Assembly: GCA_900766925.1 (NCBI GenBank)
Contig: CAAFXG010000459.1
Location: 1 to 5,091 of the forward strand
Reading direction: 5' to 3'
Origin: Lachnospiraceae bacterium
GTDB lineage: Bacteria; Bacillota; Clostridia; Lachnospirales; Lachnospiraceae
DNA: 5,091 nt
The position numbers and the translations under genes were made by a program. How positions within the stretch are numbered: position 1 is the stretch's first letter; every line of letters begins with the position of its first letter. Shown here in pieces: positions 1 to 5,078 of this stretch. The notes beneath the pieces were generated by a model that made no database searches, had not been told where the DNA came from, and saw only the letters and a program-made list of their open reading frames with translations.

Positions 1-119
1 GGCTGTTATAGGTCACACATCCATACGAGAAATTACAAGGACATATTTGAATAAGAATGAACTGGTAAAATCGAAAGATTTCAAATTCAATCAGTTGAAC
101 AATTAATATAAACTACAAA
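1..119. repeat. Terminal direct repeat, copy 1 (circle overlap)
   Basis: This stretch is identical to 4973-5091 with an offset of 4972. It contains the last 35 integrase codons including the stop, plus 13 bases after the stop. An exact repeat at both ends, inside a gene, with no mismatch, is what a linearised circular assembly gives, and an odd length of 119 fits a k-mer overlap. A natural terminal redundancy is less likely because the repeat has no other structure. Confidence 0.92.
2..106 (+). CDS. Integrase C-terminal end (redundant partial copy)
   Basis: The frame starting at base 2 reads AVIGHTSIREITRTYL and ends at the TAA at 104-106. It repeats the last 34 residues of the recombinase at 3753-5078, including the GH pair and the tyrosine nucleophile. 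It is not a second gene: it is the same 3' end seen twice because the circle was cut inside it. It shows what follows the integrase on the circle, namely the gene at 133. Confidence 0.9.
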   Translation, partial: AVIGHTSIREITRTYLNKNELVKSKDFKFNQLNN

Positions 120-132
120 ACAATTTACCACC

Positions 133-645
133 ATGAGAAAAGTATTGTGTTACTGCCCATATGCGGAATCAGTGTTAATCATCCCTTCAATGGATTACCG
201 TTTCCTACGCCCGTTCCTATGGGATAACGGGTACAAAGTTTACAGCATCAGAAAAGGAAGGCTCTACAGCCTACATTATGGGAACTATGTTCCGTCCGTC
301 CCTGTTCGGGTAGAAGACCTGTTAGCTATCTGTACCGAAAACAGGATGCAGCCCAAACAGAAGGTAAGGATAACGAAGAACTTTCGACTGACAGCAAAGG
401 AAGTGATTAATACGATTATCCTTGAAACACCATACGGCACCATCGAGTACTGCCCCGAAACAAGGAATATCAAAAGACATGTTGAGGAAGTAAACAGACA
501 GATAGATGAACTGGTAGAAGACAGAAGGCCGTTATCCTACCTTCCAGCACTAATTACGTTTCTTGAATATTGTGAACACGCCCGATGTATGGTGATGCTT
601 TGCAACAATGAACTAATCGAATACGATGGTATAACTCCAGCATGA
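133..645 (+). CDS. Unknown 170-aa protein downstream of integrase
   Basis: I do not recognise this protein. It has 170 residues, no signal peptide and no clear membrane segment. Seven cysteines occur, three near the start or middle (C6, C8, C67), then C107, C147, C152 and C157, the last three in a short C-terminal stretch; the spacing does not match a standard zinc finger. The middle is basic (about residues 71-90) and residues 111-132 are highly charged and probably helical. The ATG lies 26 bp after the integrase stop, on the same strand, with only A/T-rich sequence between and no Shine-Dalgarno, so it is probably transcribed with the integrase. That position would suit an accessory recombination factor or directionality protein, but no sequence feature shows this. 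It ends just before a convergent terminator region. Confidence is for a real gene, not for a function. Confidence 0.75.
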   Translation: MRKVLCYCPYAESVLIIPSMDYRFLRPFLWDNGYKVYSIRKGRLYSLHYGNYVPSVPVRVEDLLAICTENRMQPKQKVRITKNFRLTAKEVINTIILETPYGTIEYCPETRNIKRHVEEVNRQIDELVEDRRPLSYLPALITFLEYCEHARCMVMLCNNELIEYDGITPA

Positions 646-647
646 GC

Positions 648-734
648 CATTTTAAGGCATTACAAGCGATTTTCTTGTGTTTTACGTATAATGTATCGAA
701 TCAGAATAAAAACCTCTTATAACGCCTTAAAATG
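648..734. repeat. 11-bp inverted repeat pair in 3' untranslated region
   Basis: CATTTTAAGGC at 648-658 is the exact reverse complement of GCCTTAAAATG at 724-734, 65 bases apart. It begins two bases after the stop codon of the unknown gene. Inside it lies a small hairpin, ACAAG 662-666 pairing with CTTGT 674-678, followed by GTTTT, which could be a weak terminator. The long-range pairing may fold the 3' end of the integrase transcript. No protein can be proposed to bind it. Confidence 0.5.
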
Positions 735-769
735 CGTCTTATGAATTACTGACGATACTGGAAGGAAAG

Positions 770-814
770 AAGAAGCCTCAACAGGGTAGTGTTTTACTTC
801 TGTTGAGGCTTCTT
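770..814. terminator. Bidirectional intrinsic terminator
   Basis: AAGAAGCCTCAACAG (770-784) pairs perfectly with CTGTTGAGGCTTCTT (800-814), a 15-bp stem around a 15-base loop. On the + strand the stem ends in a short T-rich run (TTCTTTG); on the - strand it ends in TTCTTTCTTT. It sits between the convergent unknown gene (ends 645) and the RuvC-like gene (ends 822), the expected place for a shared terminator. Confidence 0.85.
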
Positions 815-821
815 TGTCGGT

Positions 822-1400
822 TCAGGTATGATTTTCATCTATGGGGTGAATGATGTTGCCCTTGCCTACATAAGTTATAAGGATTCCTATTGCGTCCGCT
901 TCATCGTCTGATTCATCGCCTTCCTTAGTTTGCATCAGTTCGTAGCCAAGTGCCGCCACCGCCTTAATCATCTTTTGTTTCTGCTCTTCCCTTGATATAT
1001 TCTTAGGTTTACCCCTCAAGTCATAGAAACGTGCATTCCACATATATTCTTTTACCTTAACAGGCTGTATCACGTTGAATACCAAATTGTGCCGTTGCGC
1101 TACCGCCTCAATGATACCTCTTAACTGGGAAAGGCCACCGTACACGCTTACATTTTTCCTGTACTGTTTCTCGTCTGTGGTGAATGCACAAAAAATATCT
1201 TCTGCCACGATATGGGTTATTCCGTATGTGGCAACGGTATGCTCCAGCCTGTCAAATAGGGCAGATTGCTTTTTCTCTTTGGGTAGCTTCCAAACTCCAT
1301 GAATTACAATTTCACCGCCCTGATAGATTGCATAGCCTGTTGATTCTGCTGTGTCCAACGATAAGATGACACGTTGGTCTGTTGTTGTGTTGTTGTTCAT
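822..1400 (-). CDS. RuvC-like Holliday-junction resolvase
   Basis: The 192-aa product has the RNase H-like layout of RuvC endonucleases, which cut four-way DNA junctions using metal ions held by four acidic residues. Visible motifs: strand 1 with D16 in LSLDTAESTGYA, equivalent to the DPGxxxTGY motif of RuvC; E67 in HIVAEDIF; and D166/D169 in DEADAIGI near the C-terminus, matching the DxxD pair. Length is close to E. coli RuvC (173 aa) with a somewhat longer N-terminal end. I chose the ATG at 1400: an upstream in-frame ATG at 1544 would add 48 residues encoded by the origin and an iteron, with no family similarity. There is no ruvA or ruvB, so it probably acts alone like phage and plasmid resolvases, perhaps resolving integrase or replication junctions or multimers. 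A 9-bp inverted repeat lies just upstream. The family call is strong; the exact role is inferred. Confidence 0.85.
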   Translation of the reverse strand: MNNNTTTDQRVILSLDTAESTGYAIYQGGEIVIHGVWKLPKEKKQSALFDRLEHTVATYGITHIVAEDIFCAFTTDEKQYRKNVSVYGGLSQLRGIIEAVAQRHNLVFNVIQPVKVKEYMWNARFYDLRGKPKNISREEQKQKMIKAVAALGYELMQTKEGDESDDEADAIGILITYVGKGNIIHPIDENHT

Positions 1401-1419
1401 ATTCGTATATTGATTTACC

Positions 1420-1446
1420 ACATAGGGGTATATAATCCCCCTATGT
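1420..1446. promoter_or_regulatory. Inverted repeat upstream of RuvC-like gene
   Basis: ACATAGGGG (1420-1428) and CCCCTATGT (1438-1446) are perfect 9-bp inverted arms around a 9-base AT-rich spacer, beginning 20 bp upstream of the resolvase start. As DNA it looks like a dimer-protein operator; as RNA it would be a leader hairpin. A weak Bacteroides-like -7 box (TATTTTGG, - strand) lies just upstream near 1458-1465, without a good -33 partner. One of the two winged-helix proteins could be the ligand, but that is a guess. Confidence 0.5.
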
Positions 1447-1518
1447 AATAGATGCGCCAAAATAGGTGATTTATAAATATTGTTGAAAATCAACATATTA
1501 CATATTTTTTGATTCCCT

Positions 1519-1580
1519 CTTATAGTGCACCAATTCCCGAACAAAAGGGCTTATAGTGCACCAATTCCCGAACAAAAGGG
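1519..1580 (+). repeat. Iterons 1 and 2, direct tandem pair
   Basis: Two identical 31-bp units abut exactly, 1519-1549 and 1550-1580. Each begins CTTATAGTGCAC and ends TTCCCGAACAAAAGGG. The 31-bp period is close to three helical turns, placing both on the same DNA face, as expected for binding sites of an initiator. Confidence 0.9.
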
Positions 1581-1593
1581 ACATTTTGCAGAC

Positions 1594-1651
1594 TTTGTTC
1601 GGGAATCTGTGCACTATAACAAAAATTTGTTCGGGAATCTGTGCACTATAA
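1594..1651 (-). repeat. Iterons 3 and 4, inverted pair
   Basis: Two identical 26-bp copies at 1594-1619 and 1626-1651, starting 32 bp apart, are in opposite orientation to iterons 1 and 2. They match those except for two adjacent bases (CA replaced by AG after the GTGCAC core, read in iteron direction). They end 8 bp before the stop of the candidate initiator gene. With copies 1 and 2 they form a large imperfect inverted repeat around an unrelated 13-base centre (1581-1593). Confidence 0.9.
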
Positions 1652-1659
1652 ACTTATTG

Positions 1660-2550
1660 CTATGGTGGCTTGTCTTTCGACTTCGGGATTTCTTCTGGGT
1701 GTTTTCTCCCATACTCTGCCATCGCTTCCAGTACTTTGTCGGATGCTATCCTGTAACCTGCTGGAAGCCTACCACGGCTTTCCTTTTTGATGAGAAGTCC
1801 ATATCCGACCAAAGTATTCAATGCTTTTATAACCGCCCTTCTGTGTGCACCTGTCCAAAATATAAAATCATCTATCTTTATACTGACAGGTTCATCACGA
1901 TGGTTAACGTATTTATCAAGATATTGCTCAACATGTATTTCTGAAAGTATAACTCTTTCGATGGGGGATAATTCATGTTGTTCTGTCACTGCCCTAAGAA
2001 AGAATCGACTCGCCTTGTAAAAGCCGCCAGTTTTAATTAATCCGTATTCCTTATGGTCAAAATAGTTATTTTTGACGGATTCACAATTCCCCGTGTATGC
2101 CACATCTTCCATTTGCCCATTGAGCTTCGGGGTTTCTTCGGGAAATGTTTTCCCATACTCCGTCATCGCTTCCAGTACTTTGTCAGATGCTATCCTGTAA
2201 CCTGCTGGAAGCCTACCACGGCTTTCCTTTTTGATGAGAAGCCCCTTTTTCACCAAACCATTAATATATTCACTAACGGTTTTTGGGTCACTTCCTACCC
2301 AACGGGATAAGTTATTGACTGCAACATAAACAAAGCAATCATTCTTCCTATAATAGGTGCTATTAAGAAACTGTTCAGCATGTATTTCTGAAAGTATAAC
2401 TCTTTCGATGGGGAATAATTTATACTTATATCCCATACCTCTAAGAAAAAACTTGTTTGCATCAAAACAGCCGCCCGTCTGTTCCAGTTCGTACTTTCGA
2501 TGGTGGAAATAGCCGCCAGTGCAATCATTTATGTTTGCTGCACCATTCAT
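1660..2550 (-). CDS. Tandem-duplicated winged-helix protein, likely replication initiator
   Basis: The 296-aa product is two copies of one module, about residues 13-142 and 162-292. Each has an N-terminal stretch with TGG and FFLR, the helix PIERVILSEIH, a helix-turn-helix (about 74-109 and 222-257), and a C-terminal part that is identical from GLLIKKE to VLEAM. The pattern resembles the HTH_36-like winged helix of plasmid and phage replication proteins; two winged-helix domains is also the plan of Rep_3 initiators, though I cannot show homology to them. The start ATG overlaps the TGA of the upstream wHTH gene (ATGA), so the two are translationally coupled. Iterons begin 8 bp after its stop. 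Role inferred from architecture and iterons: it binds the iterons and starts replication. Alternative: a transcription regulator of the element. No catalytic domain is visible, so the host would supply helicase and polymerase. Confidence 0.7.
   Translation of the reverse strand: MNGAANINDCTGGYFHHRKYELEQTGGCFDANKFFLRGMGYKYKLFPIERVILSEIHAEQFLNSTYYRKNDCFVYVAVNNLSRWVGSDPKTVSEYINGLVKKGLLIKKESRGRLPAGYRIASDKVLEAMTEYGKTFPEETPKLNGQMEDVAYTGNCESVKNNYFDHKEYGLIKTGGFYKASRFFLRAVTEQHELSPIERVILSEIHVEQYLDKYVNHRDEPVSIKIDDFIFWTGAHRRAVIKALNTLVGYGLLIKKESRGRLPAGYRIASDKVLEAMAEYGRKHPEEIPKSKDKPP
1707..1797 (-). repeat. Intragenic DNA repeat, copy in module 2
   Basis: This 91-bp stretch matches 2151-2241 with three mismatches and encodes the wing and following helix of the second module. 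A second identical block of 35 bp pairs 1932-1966 with 2379-2413. The rest of the modules has diverged much more. Confidence 0.9.
2151..2241 (-). repeat. Intragenic DNA repeat, copy in module 1
   Basis: Partner of 1707-1797 at an offset of 444 bp (148 codons), about 97% identical, encoding the equivalent part of the first module. The direct-repeat arrangement would allow deletion or expansion by homologous recombination without a frame change. Confidence 0.9.
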
Positions 2551-2888
2551 TTTCCGGCCCCTTCAATACCTGCCCATCTTTTCAGATAGTGCTCCATCTT
2601 TGCCCTCACTACATCCTTATCACCATAGAAGCCAGCCGCCATCAGCCACATTGCCGCCCTGTCTTCATCTATCTTGTAGGCGCATACATTTGTTGAATTA
2701 TGCTCTACCAAGACTATTTTAGCGTTTTCCAAGTGCCTCAAATGATATTGCAACGTAGGATGAGGCACTACCATAGCGTGCGCCATTTCACGCATGGACA
2801 TTTTAAACTCCATTCCGAACCGAAGAATCAAGCGGTTCAGGAACTCTAAATTTCTGTACGTGACAGAACGTGTTCTGTGTGTGTTCAT
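2547..2888 (-). CDS. Small winged-helix DNA-binding protein
   Basis: The 113-aa product carries one winged-helix of ArsR-like shape: helix MSMREMAHAM (about 30-39), turn, recognition helix HPTLQYHLRHLENAK (about 43-57), then the wing IVLVEHNSTNVCAYKI. The C-terminal 40 residues are basic and helical and may serve for dimerisation. I place the start at the ATG at 2888; an in-frame GTG at 2912 would add eight residues encoded by a poly-T-rich stretch and is less likely. It is the first gene of an operon with the duplicated winged-helix gene, overlapping it by 4 bp. ACAGAA/TTCTGT repeats flank its start, which fits a self-repressing copy-number regulator. No metal-binding cysteine pair of ArsR type is seen. 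Function is inferred from fold and position. Confidence 0.75.
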   Translation of the reverse strand: MNTHRTRSVTYRNLEFLNRLILRFGMEFKMSMREMAHAMVVPHPTLQYHLRHLENAKIVLVEHNSTNVCAYKIDEDRAAMWLMAAGFYGDKDVVRAKMEHYLKRWAGIEGAGK

Positions 2889-2916
2889 TTTAAAAAAATT
2901 TATATTTATCACAGAA
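2852..2916. promoter_or_regulatory. ACAGAA/TTCTGT repeats, possible autoregulatory operator
   Basis: The hexamer TTCTGT occurs at 2852-2857 and 2873-2878 and its complement ACAGAA at 2863-2868 and 2911-2916. The middle two form the dyad ACAGAAC-GT-GTTCTGT (2863-2878). Starts at 2852, 2863 and 2873 are 10-11 bp apart, so they lie on one DNA face. They overlap the first codons and leader of the wHTH gene, a position suited to repression. Confidence 0.5.
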
Positions 2917-3148
2917 TAGGGCAGTGTATCAACAAACGTTTACAATGATAGTAAATTAGAATCTTTAAACATATAAATAACAATAAATCAGTATGTTACA
3001 TTCTATACTTCTAAATAACCATACAGAAATCATAAAAAAAGATGAAATCCACACCTAAAAAACGCACATACACATAGAACCCCGTCCACGACATCACAAA
3101 AACGAAATGCAAAATTCAGGCCGTACTATATATATGGTATGCGCACCA

Positions 3149-3175
3149 AGGGGCTACCCCCACCCCTCTTTTTTT
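3149..3175 (+). terminator. Orphan terminator-like hairpin
   Basis: AGGGG (3149-3153) can pair with CCCCT (3163-3167) and is followed by CTTTTTTT. A shorter alternative is GGGG-CTA-CCCC (3150-3160). There is no + strand gene upstream between 2913 and 3149, so if active it would end a small untranslated RNA or protect against read-through. Confidence 0.45.
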
Positions 3176-3206
3176 ATTTGTATCATCAGCCGCCGTCCAA
3201 TGTTGC

Positions 3207-3235
3207 TTCCTTCCATCAGCCGTTACTGGAAGGGA
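3207..3235. repeat. Stem-loop with repeated ATCAGCCG
   Basis: TTCCTTCCA (3207-3215) pairs with TGGAAGGGA (3227-3235), nine pairs with one G-T wobble, around an 11-base loop. The octamer ATCAGCCG straddles the stem and loop (3215-3222) and also occurs 30 bp upstream at 3185-3192. It could be a structured RNA or a protein site; no function can be assigned. Confidence 0.4.
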
Positions 3236-3278
3236 CTACCATCAGGCAGTATCATTCCAGCTGTTACAGAAATGGGAA

Positions 3279-3306
3279 TTTGCCTTTTGGATGATGCTAA
3301 GGCAAA
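3279..3306. repeat. Outer arm-type site pair (inverted)
   Basis: TTTGCCTT (3279-3286) and AAGGCAAA (3299-3306) are exact inverted copies 12 bases apart. They share the TTTGCC core with the tandem pairs nearer the integrase. A weaker match, TGCAAATC, lies at 3313-3320. Possible recombinase or accessory-factor site. Confidence 0.5.
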
Positions 3307-3431
3307 AACGGGTGCAAATCATTATCACCGATGTTTTATGGTATTTACACAAAAAAAATGCCTTTTTACTTGCCCTCTTCGCTTGTTTGTTGTACTTTCG
3401 CCGTTGATAAGAATAGTTGCTCATTGAAGGA

Positions 3432-3461
3432 TTTGCCATAGTATTTGCCTTTTTAGCAAAT
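3432..3461 (+). repeat. Left arm-type tandem sites
   Basis: TTTGCCATAGTATTTGCC (3432-3449) holds two TTTGCC copies with a 12-bp period. A GCAAAT half-site in the opposite orientation follows at 3456-3461. The 12-bp spacing is the same as in the two right-arm pairs, so this is one family of binding sites, probably for the N-terminal arm-binding domain of the integrase. Confidence 0.6.
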
Positions 3462-3580
3462 AAAAAGATGTATTTCATTGATTTTTAGCTAATTACGACA
3501 TTTAAATTTGCGTCCTATCATGCGCACTTTTTTCATATTTAACATATTGGATGCAATAGTCTTATGTTAATTAATTGGCT

Positions 3581-3635
3581 GAAAATCAACAAATAACGAA
3601 CTTTCGATTACGTGGTTTGCTATTTGTTGATTTTC
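3581..3635. repeat. 15-bp inverted repeat, candidate attP core region
   Basis: GAAAATCAACAAATA (3581-3595) and TATTTGTTGATTTTC (3621-3635) are perfect inverted arms around 25 bases. It lies between the left and right TTTGCC arrays and 118 bp upstream of the integrase start, the expected place of a recombination core. The 25-base centre contains CGAA-CT-TTCG (3597-3606). The crossover cannot be placed without an integrated copy. It may instead be a hairpin or regulator site. Confidence 0.5.
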
Positions 3636-3650
3636 CTTTTCTATTCAAAA

Positions 3651-3692
3651 GGCAAATCACAAGGCAAAAAATTTGCCAAAAAATTTGCCTTG
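3651..3692. repeat. Right arm-type sites, two opposed tandem pairs
   Basis: GGCAAA occurs at 3651 and 3663 and TTTGCC at 3672 and 3684, each pair with a 12-bp period. The whole has dyad symmetry: CAAGGCAAA (3660-3668) is the reverse complement of TTTGCCTTG (3684-3692). It ends 60 bp upstream of the integrase ATG, so binding here could also repress the integrase promoter. Confidence 0.65.
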
Positions 3693-3752
3693 TTTTCAAC
3701 CCTCCCTTCAAGGCTACAACTATTCCATTGTATAACTTATAAAATACAATTA

Positions 3753-5078
3753 ATGGACACAAAATTTTATTTTGGTGTGCACAACGGAACATTGAAGGTT
3801 TACGTTGTTGTAGGGAAAGAGAGAAAAAACAAGGTTTTGTCTTTCTTCGGGGATTCTTATAGAATCGAAACAAGTACGGAATACTTCGACAAGAAGCAAC
3901 AAGCCTTCCTGACAAGGGTAAACAGAAAAAAGAATATTCCTACAGCAGCAAAGGACAACAGCATCCTTAAAGATTTGATGAACACGCTGGAAGAATTTGC
4001 AGCTTCACGTACATTTGATTCCCCTGACGATTTCTTCAACTCCTACAAATCAGCGATGGAAGTTGAAGCCAAGAAAGGCATGACATTATTGGAATTTGTC
4101 AGGCTATATACTCAGCAGTTAAAGAATAATGTTTTCGGTCAGGAACATGATTCTACCAACTGGGAAAAGTACAATGAACTGGGCAACAAACTGGAAGGGA
4201 AAAGGTACGGGAAACGACAGGGATGGGCAGAAGGAATCAAATACTTTGCCGATATGGATGTAAACAGCATCAATGACAAGGTATTTCAAAAATGGGCAGA
4301 ATTTTTGATTTCCAACAAGATACCTTACAATAGAAACATCACCCAATTCAAGGCAACGGTAAGGGCATTCCATAGAATCTACAATAACGCAGATTTTATA
4401 TTAAGACTCCCAAAGAACTTAAAAGACAAGTACAATAAGGAGAAAGGAACAAGGACAAATCAAGCCACCATTCTAACAAAACAACAGCTAAATGAACTTT
4501 TCAGCGTTGATTTAAATAAGGTCTGCCCTAAAATCCCCCTTCAAGACAAACAGCTTTATTTGGATGTTCTTAAAACCATGTATGATACTCTTTCAAGGCC
4601 TTGTGATATTCTACAAATGCGTATTGAAGACATTACCATCCAAGACAATAAAGTACTTTGGGACTATGCCGCCAAAAAGATACGTAATAAGGTAGAAGGG
4701 AACTTTGCAACAATGCAAGATGACACCTACCAGTTAATTCTGAAACACATTGGAAATAAACAAAAAGGGTACGTTTGGGAACTAATGCGCAAATATGAAG
4801 AACTTAATTACACCGACCTTGCCAAAAGAACTAATCAGATAGAAGGAAAGATAAATGAACTGATTCACGGAATAGCCGATTTCTACAACTGGAAGAAAGG
4901 AAAGTATGTAATGTATTCTATTCGACATATAAGTATTACTCACTTCGTTGCTAACAACAATGTTAGCGATGCGGCTGTTATAGGTCACACATCCATACGA
5001 GAAATTACAAGGACATATTTGAATAAGAATGAACTGGTAAAATCGAAAGATTTCAAATTCAATCAGTTGAACAATTAA
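3753..5078 (+). CDS. int: Tyrosine recombinase (integrase), Bacteroides type
   Basis: The 441-aa protein is a phage-integrase-family recombinase, which joins and exchanges DNA at short core sites through a covalent 3'-phosphotyrosine. Domains in order: an N-terminal arm-binding-like region (about 1-60, with the TSTEYFDKKQQ pattern), a core-binding SAM-like helical domain (about 108-225), and the catalytic domain (about 240-430). Catalytic residues: R282 in LSRPCDIL, a lysine at K308 or K309, Y388-S-I-R391-H392 in place of the usual HxxRH, H412 in GHTS, and nucleophile Y422 in RTYL. Y at the first HxxR position occurs in some family members and need not inactivate it. I chose the ATG at 3753: the frame is open from 3612, but the extra 47 residues would be encoded by the arm-site array and resemble nothing. 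No good promoter is seen; A/T-rich sequence precedes the start. A 170-aa gene follows 26 bp after the stop across the circle junction. It likely mediates integration of the circle, or dimer resolution. Confidence 0.93.
   Translation: MDTKFYFGVHNGTLKVYVVVGKERKNKVLSFFGDSYRIETSTEYFDKKQQAFLTRVNRKKNIPTAAKDNSILKDLMNTLEEFAASRTFDSPDDFFNSYKSAMEVEAKKGMTLLEFVRLYTQQLKNNVFGQEHDSTNWEKYNELGNKLEGKRYGKRQGWAEGIKYFADMDVNSINDKVFQKWAEFLISNKIPYNRNITQFKATVRAFHRIYNNADFILRLPKNLKDKYNKEKGTRTNQATILTKQQLNELFSVDLNKVCPKIPLQDKQLYLDVLKTMYDTLSRPCDILQMRIEDITIQDNKVLWDYAAKKIRNKVEGNFATMQDDTYQLILKHIGNKQKGYVWELMRKYEELNYTDLAKRTNQIEGKINELIHGIADFYNWKKGKYVMYSIRHISITHFVANNNVSDAAVIGHTSIREITRTYLNKNELVKSKDFKFNQLNN

Larger units (their letters stand above)
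1451..1651. other. Putative iteron origin of replication
   Basis: This region combines a very AT-rich stretch (about 1461-1514) with four copies of a 26-bp repeat (1519-1651), directly beside the candidate initiator gene. AT-rich unwinding sequence next to iterons is the usual plan of iteron plasmid origins. Within the AT-rich part is the short hairpin TGTTGA-AAA-TCAACA (1481-1495). I saw no clear DnaA box. The alternative is a partition site or a second regulatory array. Confidence 0.65.
2889..3752. other. Long intergenic region between wHTH operon and integrase
   Basis: No convincing gene is present on either strand. From 2889 to about 3060 it is strongly AT-rich and should hold the - strand operon promoter; the best -7-like box is TATGTTTA on the - strand (2966-2973) but it lacks a good -33 partner. 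Later parts hold a terminator-like hairpin (3149-3175), a second stem-loop (3207-3235), and the TTTGCC array with a central inverted repeat that I read as the attachment site. An 11-codon frame at 3042-3077 is too short to judge. Confidence 0.7.
1..4972. mobile_element. Circular integrative plasmid-like element, one full turn
   Basis: The last 119 bases of the window repeat the first 119 exactly, and the integrase reading frame continues across the joint into the same downstream sequence, so positions 1-4972 make one complete circle. Content is a tyrosine recombinase with an attP-like array, an iteron origin, a duplicated winged-helix candidate initiator, a small winged-helix regulator, a RuvC-like nuclease and one unknown gene. 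No mobilisation, partition or cargo gene is visible. It may be a plasmid able to integrate, or the excised circular form of a small integrative element. The circle is read from the sequence; the lifestyle is inferred. Confidence 0.85.

Noticed and set aside
1401..1544. 48-residue N-terminal extension of the RuvC-like protein
   Set aside because: It would be encoded by an iteron, the AT-rich origin stretch and the 9-bp dyad, and RuvC homology begins only after the ATG at 1400.
1519..1651. CRISPR array
   Set aside because: Only four copies, two inverted, with no unique spacers of regular size and no cas genes; they are iterons.
1525..2310. Open frames on the + strand opposite the duplicated winged-helix gene
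   Set aside because: They are shadows of the - strand gene; the repeated peptide in them only mirrors its internal duplication.
2889..2912. GTG start extending the small wHTH protein by eight residues
   Set aside because: The extension is low-complexity A/T-rich sequence and the ATG at 2888 is a better start; the alternative cannot be excluded fully.
3107..3427. 106-codon open frame on the + strand
   Set aside because: The product has no recognisable pattern, is rich in rare combinations of C, P and aromatic residues, and the frame runs through a terminator-like hairpin and the outer TTTGCC sites. No leader or operon context supports it.
3242..3478. 78-codon open frame on the - strand
   Set aside because: It overlaps the arm-site array and has a composition set by AT-rich DNA; no domain is visible.
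375..3610. Scattered copies of ACTTTCG or CTTTCG (for example near 381, 1955, 2400, 2495, 3394, 3602)
   Set aside because: Most lie in coding sequence without constant spacing or orientation, and two are part of the module duplication; no array is formed.
3612..3752. 47-residue N-terminal extension of the integrase
   Set aside because: The sequence is the arm-site array in translation; the ATG at 3753 gives a typical length and N-terminal domain.
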